From CAVQBP01 sp963723205 (GTDB taxonomy: Bacteria; Bacteroidota; Ignavibacteria; Ignavibacteriales; Ignavibacteriaceae), in the NCBI GenBank assembly GCA_963723205.1, contig CAVRQC010000026.1, forward strand, positions 124,001 through 188,000: a stretch of DNA of 64,000 nucleotides. The letters are read 5' to 3'. The notes beneath the pieces are model-generated. The model saw only the letters and a program-made list of their open reading frames with translations, did not search any database and had not been told where the DNA came from. Within the stretch, counting starts at the first letter, position 1; the number at the start of each line of letters is the position of its first letter. This document shows, in pieces, positions 37,257 to 46,610 of the stretch. A program made the position numbers and the translations under genes.

Positions 37257-38534
37257 TTAAAAACTATATGAAAGCGTTAATGAACCTAAATTTGCAGAAG
37301 AATTATATGTTCCATTGAAACGTTCAAGAGCACCATCAAGAGGAATATAATCCTGTGTTGAACTTGTTACGTTTACTTTGCTTGAATGAATATAAAGATA
37401 AGAACCGGAAACAGACAACTGCTTTGTTATTGCATATTCAAATCCTGCACTAAATCCGAGACGATTACCTTCAGGCAATGAAGGACTCATATATTCTGCT
37501 TTAACCGGAGTCTTATCATAATAAATTCCTGCTAGAACAGAAAGACAGTCATTTACCTGATAGTTTCCGCCTAATCTTAAAATAAAGGAATTATCGTATA
37601 ATCTCGGACTATTTATATCAGGAACTGTAGGTTCTGTAAAATTAACGCTTAAAGTATCATAACTTGACCAGCCCACGAATTGAAAATCAAAAGAAAGTAA
37701 AAGTTTTGGAACTACCTGATATGCTACACCTACTGCTAAATTATATGGAGCAGTTAAATTTGCCGAAATATCTCCATGAGGATATAATGCATTTAATTGA
37801 GGCACCGGCGGTAAATTTGTAGATGTGGCTGTACCGCTAAATTCATATTTTAATTGACTGTGGAATGAGGCTCCAATAGAAAGTTTCGGTAATGGTTTAT
37901 ACATTAAACCGAAACAATATCCGAATGCGGACTTATCCTTCCCATCTAGTGTTACCAAACTTTCACCACCGGGATATCCTAAAAGTTCAATCGGAGCTAT
38001 AGGTAGCTTTTGTTTAATAGTAACATCAGCCCAGCTATATATTAAACCGGCACTAAGAGATAATTCTTCAGATATTTTATAAGCAACAACTGGAGAGATA
38101 GTAAATACTTTCAGCTCTGTATCTAAGGCTAAAAATCTACCTGCCCAGGTATCAGGCCATTTTACTCCCAAACCAAAGGGACTGGTAAAACCCAATCCGA
38201 CAGCTAAACCATTTTTGAAAGAGTGTGCTGCAAAAAAATGAGTAGGGAAAAAGGTCTGGCTTTCTGTATCATATTTTTTTGTCGTTGCACTAAATTCACT
38301 ACCTTCAAAAGATGACATAGGAGAAATAAGCGTTGTTCCAAGCATAAGCTGTGTCCCCGTTAATTGAGTTAAACCAGCAGGATTCCAATAAATTGCAGAT
38401 GCATCATTAGCAACAGCGGTAAAAGCTCCTCCCATTCCCATGGCTCTCGCTCCGTGTTCATTTATTTGAAAGCCTCCGGCAAATAGTTGAGTGGATATAA
38501 TAAGGACAGATATCAGGGTATATATCTTTTTCAT
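37257..38534 (-). CDS. OmpP1/FadL-family outer-membrane transporter
   Basis: A signal peptide ending at LFA-G precedes the FadL N-terminal hatch motif GGFQINEHGARAMGMGGAFT and DASAIYWNPAGL. The rest is a beta-barrel with the usual aromatic end (LTLSYSF). It probably takes up long-chain fatty acids or other hydrophobic compounds. It is monocistronic, with its own terminator. Confidence 0.9.
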   Translation of the reverse strand: MKKIYTLISVLIISTQLFAGGFQINEHGARAMGMGGAFTAVANDASAIYWNPAGLTQLTGTQLMLGTTLISPMSSFEGSEFSATTKKYDTESQTFFPTHFFAAHSFKNGLAVGLGFTSPFGLGVKWPDTWAGRFLALDTELKVFTISPVVAYKISEELSLSAGLIYSWADVTIKQKLPIAPIELLGYPGGESLVTLDGKDKSAFGYCFGLMYKPLPKLSIGASFHSQLKYEFSGTATSTNLPPVPQLNALYPHGDISANLTAPYNLAVGVAYQVVPKLLLSFDFQFVGWSSYDTLSVNFTEPTVPDINSPRLYDNSFILRLGGNYQVNDCLSVLAGIYYDKTPVKAEYMSPSLPEGNRLGFSAGFEYAITKQLSVSGSYLYIHSSKVNVTSSTQDYIPLDGALERFNGTYNSSANLGSLTLSYSF

Positions 38535-38570
38535 AAGAATACCTTCCCATAAGTTTTGGATATATGTTAA

Positions 38571-39086
38571 TTAAGCTTCAATTGAAAATAATTTGAACCC
38601 CTTTTCAACAGGATTTCCTTCTTTTACGAATAATTCTTTTAATTTGCCGGTAACCGGAGAACGCAGTTCATTTTCCATTTTCATAGCTTCGAGAATAATA
38701 ACCGATTCTCCTGAAATTACTTCTTCACCTACCTGCTTGTTCACCCTTAAAATCATTCCCGGCATCGGAGCTTTCACTTCCAGTTTATGATTAGTTGCTC
38801 TACTGGCATCCAATAATTTTTTAGCTCGTTCCTGCAATGAAGTTCTGATTTCAATTTCAAATAGTACTCCATTAACAGTAATCGCATATTTTTCATCATC
38901 TGTTTTCTGAACAACTACTTCAAAAATATTGTTTCCAACTTTAAGCAAGTGAGTTTTATCATCTAAAGATAATAAATTAAATTGAATTTTCTTGGAATTA
39001 ATAGAAATTTCTGAATCACTTAAAAGTTCAATGTTTTTTACATTTTTATTTATGTATGCGATTAATTCATTCATAAAGTTGGTCAA
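38571..39086 (-). CDS. Biotin carboxyl carrier subunit of an acyl-CoA carboxylase
   Basis: The C-terminal biotinyl domain carries the biotinylated lysine in EAMKMENE, preceded by KAPMPGMILRV. The N-terminal half is the spacer domain seen in propionyl- or methylcrotonyl-type carboxylases. The first in-frame ATG is at 39086 and a second at 39074 is possible. It overlaps the biotin carboxylase gene by 20 bases. No carboxyltransferase gene is in the window. Confidence 0.88.
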   Translation of the reverse strand: MTNFMNELIAYINKNVKNIELLSDSEISINSKKIQFNLLSLDDKTHLLKVGNNIFEVVVQKTDDEKYAITVNGVLFEIEIRTSLQERAKKLLDASRATNHKLEVKAPMPGMILRVNKQVGEEVISGESVIILEAMKMENELRSPVTGKLKELFVKEGNPVEKGFKLFSIEA

Positions 39087-40566
39087 GCCATCTATTATTA
39101 TTTTGATTTTTGTCCGGGCTCCCGTTTACAGATGTCTTAGATTTTAATACCGAAGCTAGTATAATAGCAGCATTTTCAATATCTATATTATTATGGTTGG
39201 AAGTAATTGAATCAGTACCATTTCTGTTCAATATATGCTCTTCAATAAAATTTATATCATAATTTCCGTTTACAAAATTATCATTTTTTAATACCAGGTT
39301 TAGTAAAGGAATATTATTTACAATTCCGCTAATGTAGTATTCTGAAAGAGCTCTCTTCATCCTGTTTATTGAACTTTTCCTGTTATTTGACCATGCAACA
39401 AGTTTGGAGATCAGGGGATCATAGTGTATTGAGATTATTGAATTCCTTGAGAATCCTGAATCCAGCCTGATTCCCGGACCAGCCGGTTCTTTATATTCAA
39501 TGATTTTCCCGGAAGACGGGAGAAAATTATTTTCGAAATCCTCTGCATAAATTCTGCACTCAATTGCATGACCGTTTATTTTAATGTCATGTTGATTAAA
39601 AGAAAGACTATTCCCTGATGCGATCGAAATTTGTTCTTTAACCAGATCTATACCGGTAATCATTTCTGTAACGGGGTGTTCAACCTGAATTCTTGTATTC
39701 ATCTCAAGAAAATAAAATTTCTTATTAGCGTCCATCAGGAATTCTATTGTGCCAGCATTATAATAGCCACAAGCTTTTGCTGCATTAATCCCTGCAGTTG
39801 TAATCTTTTCACGGGTAACTTCATCAACAAAAGATGACGGAGATTCTTCAATTATTTTCTGGTGCCTTCTTTGAACAGAACATTCCCTTTCAAAAAGATG
39901 CACATAATTTCCATGTTTATCAGCAATTATCTGAACTTCAATATGATGCGGGTTTTGAATATATTTTTCGATATAAATTGAATCATCTGCGAAAGCTTTT
40001 AATGCTTCCCTTTGAGTTGCTTCAAAAGAAGATATGAATTCCTTCTCCGATGAAATTTTCCTCATTCCCTTTCCGCCGCCGCCTGCAGAGGCTTTTAGCA
40101 AAACAGGATAACCAATACTTTTTGCGGTTGCAATACCTTCATCCATTGACTTGATAGGTTCGGTTGTCCCCGGCACAATCGGAACATTATTCTGCTTCAT
40201 AAGGTTTCTGGCTGCAGTTTTACTACCCATTAATGAAACTGCAGAGGAAGGCGGTCCGATGAAAACTAAATTTTCATTTTCAACAGATTTAATAAAATCA
40301 GCATTTTCAGAGAAGAACCCATAACCAGGATGAATAGCATCCGCGTTTATTTTCTTTGCTAATTCAATAATTTTGATTTTATTTAAATAAGAATCGGAAG
40401 ATTGTGCTTTACCGATATAGTATGATTCATCTGCAAGCTTTGTATGTAGTGCGGTAATATCTGCTTCAGAATATACCGCAGCTGAAGTAATTCCTAATTC
40501 CCGGCAGGCACGAATTATTCTTACTGCAATTTCACCGCGGTTTGCTATTAAAATTTTCTTAAACAA
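39067..40566 (-). CDS. Biotin carboxylase subunit
   Basis: This ATP-grasp enzyme carboxylates biotin on the carrier subunit. Its N-terminus is KILIANRGEIAVRIIRACRELGI, the nucleotide loop is GGGGKGMRKI, and HIEVQIIADKHGN, ECSVQRRHQKIIEESPS and MNTRIQVEHPVTEMI follow. A C-terminal extension beyond 450 residues suggests a propionyl-, acetyl- or methylcrotonyl-CoA carboxylase rather than the AccC of fatty acid synthesis. No symbol is given because the acceptor is unknown. Confidence 0.93.
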   Translation of the reverse strand: MFKKILIANRGEIAVRIIRACRELGITSAAVYSEADITALHTKLADESYYIGKAQSSDSYLNKIKIIELAKKINADAIHPGYGFFSENADFIKSVENENLVFIGPPSSAVSLMGSKTAARNLMKQNNVPIVPGTTEPIKSMDEGIATAKSIGYPVLLKASAGGGGKGMRKISSEKEFISSFEATQREALKAFADDSIYIEKYIQNPHHIEVQIIADKHGNYVHLFERECSVQRRHQKIIEESPSSFVDEVTREKITTAGINAAKACGYYNAGTIEFLMDANKKFYFLEMNTRIQVEHPVTEMITGIDLVKEQISIASGNSLSFNQHDIKINGHAIECRIYAEDFENNFLPSSGKIIEYKEPAGPGIRLDSGFSRNSIISIHYDPLISKLVAWSNNRKSSINRMKRALSEYYISGIVNNIPLLNLVLKNDNFVNGNYDINFIEEHILNRNGTDSITSNHNNIDIENAAIILASVLKSKTSVNGSPDKNQNNNRWLDQLYE

Positions 40567-40646
40567 AGTTATTTACCAATTTATACAAAGGAGATTTATG
40601 TTTAAGTTCATTTATAATATTTATTTTTCTTTATTAATATTTAATA

Positions 40647-42998
40647 TTATTTTAATTCAGCGATTGTAATCCCCTCACCTCCCTGTTCAATGGGAGCAAA
40701 ATAATAATTGCTGACTTTATCATGATGCTTTAATATTTCATTTACAGTTTTTTTAAGTACACCGGTTCCTTTTCCATGAAGTATTTCAATTCTATTCATG
40801 CCGGAACTATATGCATTGTCTATGTATTTAATTACTTCAAATTCTGCTTCTTCCGGTTTTTCTCCCCTGATATCAATCCTGCTTCCGGGAATGCTTATAG
40901 TAATATCATAGTTTCTTTCACGAGACTTTTCTTTACTGTTCTTTTTAGAATGAACCAGGTTATTAATATCAACCTGCATTTTAATTGAACCTACTTTTAG
41001 AGTAGCTTTATTTCTTGAAGGAGTAATCTCAACAATTTCCCCGACTGTCTGTGTATCCTTAATACCTGCAAAATCACCTTTTGAAAACCCACCTTCCTTC
41101 ACATTTACATCTGAATTTTCTTTAAATAAGTTTTTGTTTTCTTCTTTAAGTTCTTCAATAATTATTCTCGAGGATTTTATTACATTTTTATCAGCTTTTG
41201 TTTCTTTTAATTCTTTTACAATTTTTTCAAACCTGGAATTAATCCCCGATAAATAATTTTCAGCTTCTAATTTGGCCCGCTTTAATATCTCTTTTTTCTC
41301 TTTGTTTAGTCTATCTATGTTTTGCTGGTAAAGGTTGGAAAGTCCGGTGAGCCTGGCATTTTCAATTTCCAATTTATTTAATTTCTCTTCAACTTTGTGT
41401 GATTTTTTTTCAATATCAACAAGAAAGTTTTCTACTTTATGTTTGTCCTGCTCTAGATATTGCTTTGCAAGATTTAAAAAGTTATTATCAAATCCGATTC
41501 TTTCAGCAACTTCAAAAGCATAACTGGAACCGGGCATACCCTGATTAAAAATGTAGGTAGGCTTTAAATTTTCTGTGTCAAATTCCATAGCAGCATTTTC
41601 GAAATTGTCAAGATCGTTTGCGATCAATTTTAATGAGCCGTGATGTGTTGTAGCAAGTACAGTCGAATCTTTATCCCGCAATTGAATTAGTACCGCAGTA
41701 GCAAGTGCAGAACCCTCTGCGGGATCAGTTCCTGTCCCAACTTCATCCAGCAAAACCAACGAGTTTTGATCAGCTTTTCCTAATATATTCTTAATATTTG
41801 ATAAATGCGAACTGAAAGTTGAGAGATCATCTTCAATTGACTGTTCATCTCCAATATCTAAGAGAACATTATTAAAAAAATGGAAGTTGGAATCCGGATT
41901 AACCGGAATGTGTATGCCCGAATTTACCAACAACGATAAAAGTCCAATAGTTTTTAATACAACTGTTTTACCTCCTGCATTAGGACCAGTAATTAATATG
42001 ACTTTCCGGGAATTTGATATTTTTATGTTTAGCGGTACCGTATTATTTCTTCCAAGTTTCTTTATAAGGATGGGATGCCTGGCGTCATTTATCTCAAAAC
42101 TTTTTTGATTATTCATTTCAGGAAAGGAACCGATAATTTCAATTGAAAACTGTGCACAAGCAAAAACAGAATCCAAATAGCTAATTGTTTTTAGGGATTC
42201 TTTAAGTTGATTACTTACCGAAGCAATTCTCTTTGTTAATTCTCTCAGAATCCTTTCGATCTCTCTTTTTTCGGCAAATGAAAGAGATACAATATCATTA
42301 TTAAGTTCAAGTGTTTCTTCGGGTTCAATATAAACAGTCTGTCCCGTTGATGATTCCGAATGAATAAATCCCCGGATATGTCTTTTATGTTCTGCTTTTA
42401 CAGGGATGACAATCCTTCCATCACGCAGAGTCATATAATCTTCCCTGGTAATATCCTTTTCTTTAAATACCTTTACTATTCTAGTTACAGATTTTACCAG
42501 ATCTTCACTTTTATTTCTGATTTCCCTCCTTATTTCAGAGAGTTTTACACTTGCATTTTCTTTAACTTCTCCATTTTCATCCAAAATTTTCTGAACCTGG
42601 TGTTCGAATAGTTTATCAACAAAGAGGTTCACGGATAAGTTGAATAGATCAGGTGCAATTTGTGAGTTGTTTTTTAGATATTGGAAAAAATTCCTAGAAA
42701 TGATGGTCAGTCTTAATATTTCCAGAATCAATTTACTGCTTAAAACCGATCCTTCAATGTTACTTTGCGAAATAGCTTCAAATAAATCAGGCAAATATTC
42801 CAACGGAGGAATATTATTATTAATTAAGCAATCTTTTGCCTGATTAATTTTCTCCCCTTCTTTTATTGCCTGCGATATATTATTAAAGGGCAGACGAGAT
42901 AGAATATTTTCCTTCCCCAGTTGTGTACTGCAATATTTGGATAAATAATTTAGGACTTTCTGATATTCCAGTTTTTCTAGAGAATTAGGCATTGACAT
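40647..42998 (-). CDS. mutS2: Endonuclease MutS2
   Basis: MutS2 limits recombination and rescues stalled or collided ribosomes. The ATPase has Walker A GPNAGGKTVVLKTIG and the LLDEVGTGTDPAEGSALA motif. A long coiled coil follows, and the C-terminal Smr nuclease domain has IDIRGEKPEEAEFEVI and ILHGKGTGVLK. At 783 residues it is full length. It shares one base with the end of the CvpA gene. Confidence 0.95.
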   Translation of the reverse strand: MSMPNSLEKLEYQKVLNYLSKYCSTQLGKENILSRLPFNNISQAIKEGEKINQAKDCLINNNIPPLEYLPDLFEAISQSNIEGSVLSSKLILEILRLTIISRNFFQYLKNNSQIAPDLFNLSVNLFVDKLFEHQVQKILDENGEVKENASVKLSEIRREIRNKSEDLVKSVTRIVKVFKEKDITREDYMTLRDGRIVIPVKAEHKRHIRGFIHSESSTGQTVYIEPEETLELNNDIVSLSFAEKREIERILRELTKRIASVSNQLKESLKTISYLDSVFACAQFSIEIIGSFPEMNNQKSFEINDARHPILIKKLGRNNTVPLNIKISNSRKVILITGPNAGGKTVVLKTIGLLSLLVNSGIHIPVNPDSNFHFFNNVLLDIGDEQSIEDDLSTFSSHLSNIKNILGKADQNSLVLLDEVGTGTDPAEGSALATAVLIQLRDKDSTVLATTHHGSLKLIANDLDNFENAAMEFDTENLKPTYIFNQGMPGSSYAFEVAERIGFDNNFLNLAKQYLEQDKHKVENFLVDIEKKSHKVEEKLNKLEIENARLTGLSNLYQQNIDRLNKEKKEILKRAKLEAENYLSGINSRFEKIVKELKETKADKNVIKSSRIIIEELKEENKNLFKENSDVNVKEGGFSKGDFAGIKDTQTVGEIVEITPSRNKATLKVGSIKMQVDINNLVHSKKNSKEKSRERNYDITISIPGSRIDIRGEKPEEAEFEVIKYIDNAYSSGMNRIEILHGKGTGVLKKTVNEILKHHDKVSNYYFAPIEQGGEGITIAELK

Positions 42999-43516
42999 TA
43001 AACAGAATCTTTTTCTTTTATATACTCTTTTATTAGTTTCTTAGAATCAGGGGTAAATTTTTTTAAATATTCAATGGTTTTAGGTAAAACTGCATAAACG
43101 CCATAGTATAGTGCAGAACTGTTTTTATTTTTGGTGTCAGGGATGTTGAAAATATTCAGAAGATATAATGCTGCACTAACAAAAAACAATACTTGAACAA
43201 ATCCGATAAGACCACCTAGTAATTGATTTATCAGATTATTCACTTTATCAAAAGGATGAACTATTCTTTTAATGACAGCAAAAATTATTATAGTAAAGCA
43301 GAATATTGCTAGACCCCCGATAATTTCAGATAAATAAAATTCGATGCCGAAGATTGATTCTATTAGTCTTCCGAGATTTGAAGAATAGAAGATAGCCAGA
43401 AATATTGCCAGACCAAAACCTAATAGTCCTATTATTTTTCTTACAAAGCCGTCCTTAAAACCAAGAATAAAACCGGCTAATAGTAAGACAACAATTATTA
43501 TATCAATAAAGTTCAA
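42998..43516 (-). CDS. CvpA family membrane protein
   Basis: The 172-residue protein has four hydrophobic helices and the CvpA N-terminal pattern (FIDIIIVVLLLAGFILGFKDGFVRKIIGLLG). CvpA proteins are linked to colicin V production and envelope stress, with an unclear mechanism. It starts with TTG overlapping the YqeY-type gene by four bases and runs into mutS2, a frequent neighbour. Confidence 0.85.
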   Translation of the reverse strand: MNFIDIIIVVLLLAGFILGFKDGFVRKIIGLLGFGLAIFLAIFYSSNLGRLIESIFGIEFYLSEIIGGLAIFCFTIIIFAVIKRIVHPFDKVNNLINQLLGGLIGFVQVLFFVSAALYLLNIFNIPDTKNKNSSALYYGVYAVLPKTIEYLKKFTPDSKKLIKEYIKEKDSV

Positions 43517-43965
43517 TTATTACTCAGATAATTTTCTACGCTTTTTTTAACCATCTTTCCATCAACTTTACCCTTTAGTTGCTTCATAACTTCAGGCATA
43601 AGTTTTGGAAAATCTTCTTTGGAATTCGCGTTTAATTCTTCTCCGATTCTTTTAACTTCTTTATCAATATCTTCTTCACTTAACTGCTTTGGTAAATAGC
43701 TCATTAAAATATTAAGTTCTGCTTCTTCTTTGTCAGCCAGATCATTTCTGCCGGCATTTCTAAACTGTTCGATTGAATCTTTTCTTTTCTTTGCAGCAGT
43801 GCTTAACAATTTTAATTCCTCTTCCCCGGTAAGTTCTTTGCCTGTACCGCTCTTTTCAAACTCCAAAATCAATGCCCTTATTGAACGTACGGTAGTCAAT
43901 TTTGTTTTATCCCCTTCTTTCATGGCTGATTTTAAATCATCATTAATTTTTTCTTTTAGATTCAT
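43513..43965 (-). CDS. yqeY: GatB/YqeY domain protein
   Basis: The protein resembles the tail domain of the GatB amidotransferase subunit: KEKINDDLKSAMKEGDKTKLTTVRSI, then EELKLLSTAAKKRKDSIEQF, and a C-terminal KGKVDGKMVKKSV. It may bind tRNA or act with amidation enzymes. The frame is open to 44007, but that extension runs through a hairpin. The ATG at 43965, preceded by GAGGGT, is the chosen start and gives the usual MNLKEK beginning. Confidence 0.88.
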   Translation of the reverse strand: MNLKEKINDDLKSAMKEGDKTKLTTVRSIRALILEFEKSGTGKELTGEEELKLLSTAAKKRKDSIEQFRNAGRNDLADKEEAELNILMSYLPKQLSEEDIDKEVKRIGEELNANSKEDFPKLMPEVMKQLKGKVDGKMVKKSVENYLSNN

Positions 43966-43983
43966 GATACCCTCATAAATTGA

Positions 43984-44018
43984 AAAAGGCAGGAAAGTAT
44001 TGCACAAACCTGCCTTTT
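43984..44018. terminator. Bidirectional terminator between the exbD and yqeY genes
   Basis: AAAAGGCAGG and CCTGCCTTTT form a perfect 10-base inverted repeat around a 15-base loop, and both strands end in a T tract. It lies 26 bases past the ExbD stop and just upstream of the chosen yqeY start, so it ends the TolQ/ExbD transcript. Confidence 0.75.
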
Positions 44019-44043
44019 AAATTTAATATCAAAATATAAACTG

Positions 44044-44460
44044 CTAAGATCCCTTTAAGTTAGCAGAATAATTTATACGTAAAGCCGATGCTTTTCGAAG
44101 TTCCTGCTGAATATCTGTTACCTCACCCATATCAGCGTCTTTATCAACCCTTAGTGAAACAATAACATTCGGTAAAGCTTCACGTTTAGCATACATAAGC
44201 GGTTCTACCTGGCTCAATTTAACTACACTGTCATTTATCTGTATCTTACCGCTTTTACCGACCCATATGTACTGTATCAATCTTTTGTTCTCGATTTTTT
44301 CAAGCGCTTTGGCTTCAGGTAATTTAAACTTGACAAGTAATGTATATTCTCTTAAAGTTGTAACAACCATAAAAAACATCAATAACATAAATACAATATC
44401 AGGCATTGATGTGGTAGGAATTTCTATTTTAACATTAGCTCTTTTTTTCTCAAAAGTCAT
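44044..44460 (-). CDS. ExbD/TolR family protein (second copy)
   Basis: The 138-residue protein has the ExbD N-terminal helix with its essential aspartate (TSMPDIVFMLLMFFMVVTT) and a periplasmic domain. It is the smaller and third gene of a TolQ-ExbD-ExbD set and would work as part of a proton-driven motor for TonB- or Tol-like energy transfer. It ends at a clear terminator. Confidence 0.9.
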   Translation of the reverse strand: MTFEKKRANVKIEIPTTSMPDIVFMLLMFFMVVTTLREYTLLVKFKLPEAKALEKIENKRLIQYIWVGKSGKIQINDSVVKLSQVEPLMYAKREALPNVIVSLRVDKDADMGEVTDIQQELRKASALRINYSANLKGS

Positions 44461-44474
44461 TTTTAAACCTTAAT

Positions 44475-45017
44475 TTATTTTTGAACTGATTCAGGTTCAG
44501 CCAGTGAAATTATTATAGGAATTTTATCTTCTTTAACAACATTTTGGTCATCCGGTTTCAAATCACTAAATTTCTTCCCATAAGTTCTTTCGGAATAACC
44601 ATCTCTTACCTCAAAATAAGCCTGTTTAATCTGATCAAGAGCCTGAATATAAGTATTATAGTTTGTCTTTCTATCAGTCTTAACGGAAACAATTAATTTT
44701 TTATTTTTAGGGAGATCTATCTTTGATTCAATTCTTGGTTCAAGAGTATTTTTAATTTGATAAAGAGGAATTGGTTTCCCATCCAGTAGAACATCACCAT
44801 TCTCGTTAATAAGAATAGCTGCCATTCTATCTTTATCAACTTTTACATTCTGAATTTGATCTGGAGGAATATATTCGGGAAGAGTTAAACCGATACCGGT
44901 ATCAACATCAATAACAGTAGAAACAAGAAAGAATAACAATAGTAAAAACGCCAAGTCTGCCTGAGAAGCAGTAGGAATTTCGGCAGATCTTATGCCTTTT
45001 CTCTTCATTAAAGCCAT
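44475..45017 (-). CDS. ExbD/TolR family protein (first copy)
   Basis: The 180-residue protein carries the ExbD helix with its aspartate (TASQADLAFLLLLFFLVSTV) and a longer periplasmic domain than its neighbour. Two ExbD genes side by side are usual in this phylum. It sits 24 bases after the TolQ-type gene and 14 before the second copy. Confidence 0.9.
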   Translation of the reverse strand: MALMKRKGIRSAEIPTASQADLAFLLLLFFLVSTVIDVDTGIGLTLPEYIPPDQIQNVKVDKDRMAAILINENGDVLLDGKPIPLYQIKNTLEPRIESKIDLPKNKKLIVSVKTDRKTNYNTYIQALDQIKQAYFEVRDGYSERTYGKKFSDLKPDDQNVVKEDKIPIIISLAEPESVQK

Positions 45018-45041
45018 AGCTTTTCCTCACTAAATAAAAGT

Positions 45042-45743
45042 TTATTTCTTTTGTACCTGTAATTCGTATAAAGCGTCGATTAGCTCAACTGAACTTTCTT
45101 CCATTTCCGAGACTAATCTGTCTATTTTGGATACAAAGTAATTGTAAAATACCTGTAATATCATAGCTACAACCAGACCAAATAATGTAGTTAACAAAGC
45201 AACAGCAATACCACCTGCGACGATAGAAGGAGAAATCTGGGCAGCTTCTTTAATAGCATCGAATGCCTGGATCATACCTTGAACAGTACCTGTAAATCCC
45301 AACATAGGAGCTAGTGTAATGAAAAGTGAAATCCAAATCATTCCCTTTTCCAGGAAGCCCATTTCAATACCGCCATATGTAACAATAGCTTTTTCAGCAG
45401 AATCAACACCTTCATCGGCTCTTAACAAACCGGCATAAAAGATAGAAGCAACGGGTCCGCGTGTATTAACACAAACTTCTTTAGCTGCTTCAACTCCACC
45501 ATCCTGTAAAGCAGTTTTAACTTTTTTAGCAAATTCTTTTGAATTAATGCTTGCTTTGCTTAAAGTCCATAATCTTTCAATACAAAGCGCAAGTCCAATA
45601 ACTAAACAGGCAAGAATAAAATGCATAAAAAAACCGCCTGCAGCATATTTTTCAGTAAGCCAATTTAAGGCTCCTGTGCTTTCTTGGGCAGTTTGTTGTG
45701 CTATTATGTTTATGAATGACAAGATAGCTGCTAGAAAATACAT
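45042..45743 (-). CDS. MotA/TolQ/ExbB proton channel protein
   Basis: This is the motor subunit of a TolQ/ExbB complex. The family helices and the conserved central region are visible: WISLFITLAPMLGFTGTVQGM and VAGGIAVALLTTLFGLVVAMI. The start has a strong AGGAGG site eight bases upstream and a good promoter at 45837-45865. It heads the three-gene motor operon. Confidence 0.92.
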   Translation of the reverse strand: MYFLAAILSFINIIAQQTAQESTGALNWLTEKYAAGGFFMHFILACLVIGLALCIERLWTLSKASINSKEFAKKVKTALQDGGVEAAKEVCVNTRGPVASIFYAGLLRADEGVDSAEKAIVTYGGIEMGFLEKGMIWISLFITLAPMLGFTGTVQGMIQAFDAIKEAAQISPSIVAGGIAVALLTTLFGLVVAMILQVFYNYFVSKIDRLVSEMEESSVELIDALYELQVQKK

Positions 45744-45836
45744 AAACTAGTTCCTCCTAAATAATAAATAATAAAAAAAATTAATCCTTTGTTGGAGAGA
45801 ATACTTCCAAATAAATCTTTTCAAATATATTATGCT

Positions 45837-45865
45837 ACAATAATGATTTCAAAAAACAAAGTCAA
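45837..45865 (-). promoter_or_regulatory. Sigma-70-type promoter of the TolQ/ExbD operon
   Basis: On the minus strand TTGACT (45860-45865) and TATTGT (45837-45842) are separated by 17 bases. The start codon is about 95 bases downstream, leaving room for an untranslated leader with no evident structure. Confidence 0.5.
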
Positions 45866-45919
45866 TAAAATATTTGTGCTCGTATTTCAGAATATCATAA
45901 AATTACACAAATTATCGGC

Positions 45920-46609
45920 TTAAATGTTAAATCTCTTAGTCAATAAAATAATATTACCGGTAATAAAATAGAAACTGCTAAAAAGATTATATACGAGTTC
46001 ACCTATTTCAACAGGTTTAATCCATTTTGAAAAATCAGAATCCTTCATCCACTTCCTATTTGAGGGCGTATCGATAATATACGGAGCTATTGCATTAACA
46101 GACAGTTTAATTTTTTCACCCTCAAGAGCCAGAGATTTGGTTAGGTGAATTAATCCGCTTTTGGATACTCCGTAAGCCGATTTATTAATTTCAGGATTTA
46201 AACCTGTAAAAGCTGCAGTAAAGCAAATAGAACCGCCCGCAGAATTTTTTACCAGTCCGGCAAAATATTTTGCGATTAAAAAACCGGTTTTTAAATTCAT
46301 ATTTATCATTTTGTCCCATTCACTAACCTCTATTTCCCAGAGACTCTTTCCACCGGAAAAACCACCAACGGTTGTATATAAAAAAAACAATTCATCCTTA
46401 GAGGCAGGAATATTTTTAAAAGCTTCAACTACATTTACTTCTTCGGAAAGATCATTCACTATTATGTTGTTTGATTTTTCTCCGGCAGTATTCTTTTCAA
46501 AATGAGAATCAAATAAATAGACTTTATCATAATCTTTTTTAACAAGTGATTCTGTAACTCCTTTACCCAGAGCACCATTAGAACCAAAGATTAAAAGATT
46601 TTTTTTCAT
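45920..46609 (-). CDS. Short-chain dehydrogenase/reductase
   Basis: A compact 229-residue Rossmann enzyme. The cofactor loop is GSNGALGKG at the N-terminus and the catalytic stretch is SAYGVSKSGLIHLT with the Y-x3-K pair. The small size recalls dihydropteridine-reductase-like SDRs, but the substrate is not predictable. It lies one base past the exonuclease-type gene. Confidence 0.85.
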   Translation of the reverse strand: MKKNLLIFGSNGALGKGVTESLVKKDYDKVYLFDSHFEKNTAGEKSNNIIVNDLSEEVNVVEAFKNIPASKDELFFLYTTVGGFSGGKSLWEIEVSEWDKMINMNLKTGFLIAKYFAGLVKNSAGGSICFTAAFTGLNPEINKSAYGVSKSGLIHLTKSLALEGEKIKLSVNAIAPYIIDTPSNRKWMKDSDFSKWIKPVEIGELVYNLFSSFYFITGNIILLTKRFNI

Positions 46610-46610
46610 A

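Noticed and set aside
40598..40669. Plus-strand 23-residue frame with AAAGGAGA before its ATG
   Set aside because: It lies against a long minus-strand operon, overlaps the mutS2 end, and has a low-complexity hydrophobic product with no promoter seen; the site is probably chance.
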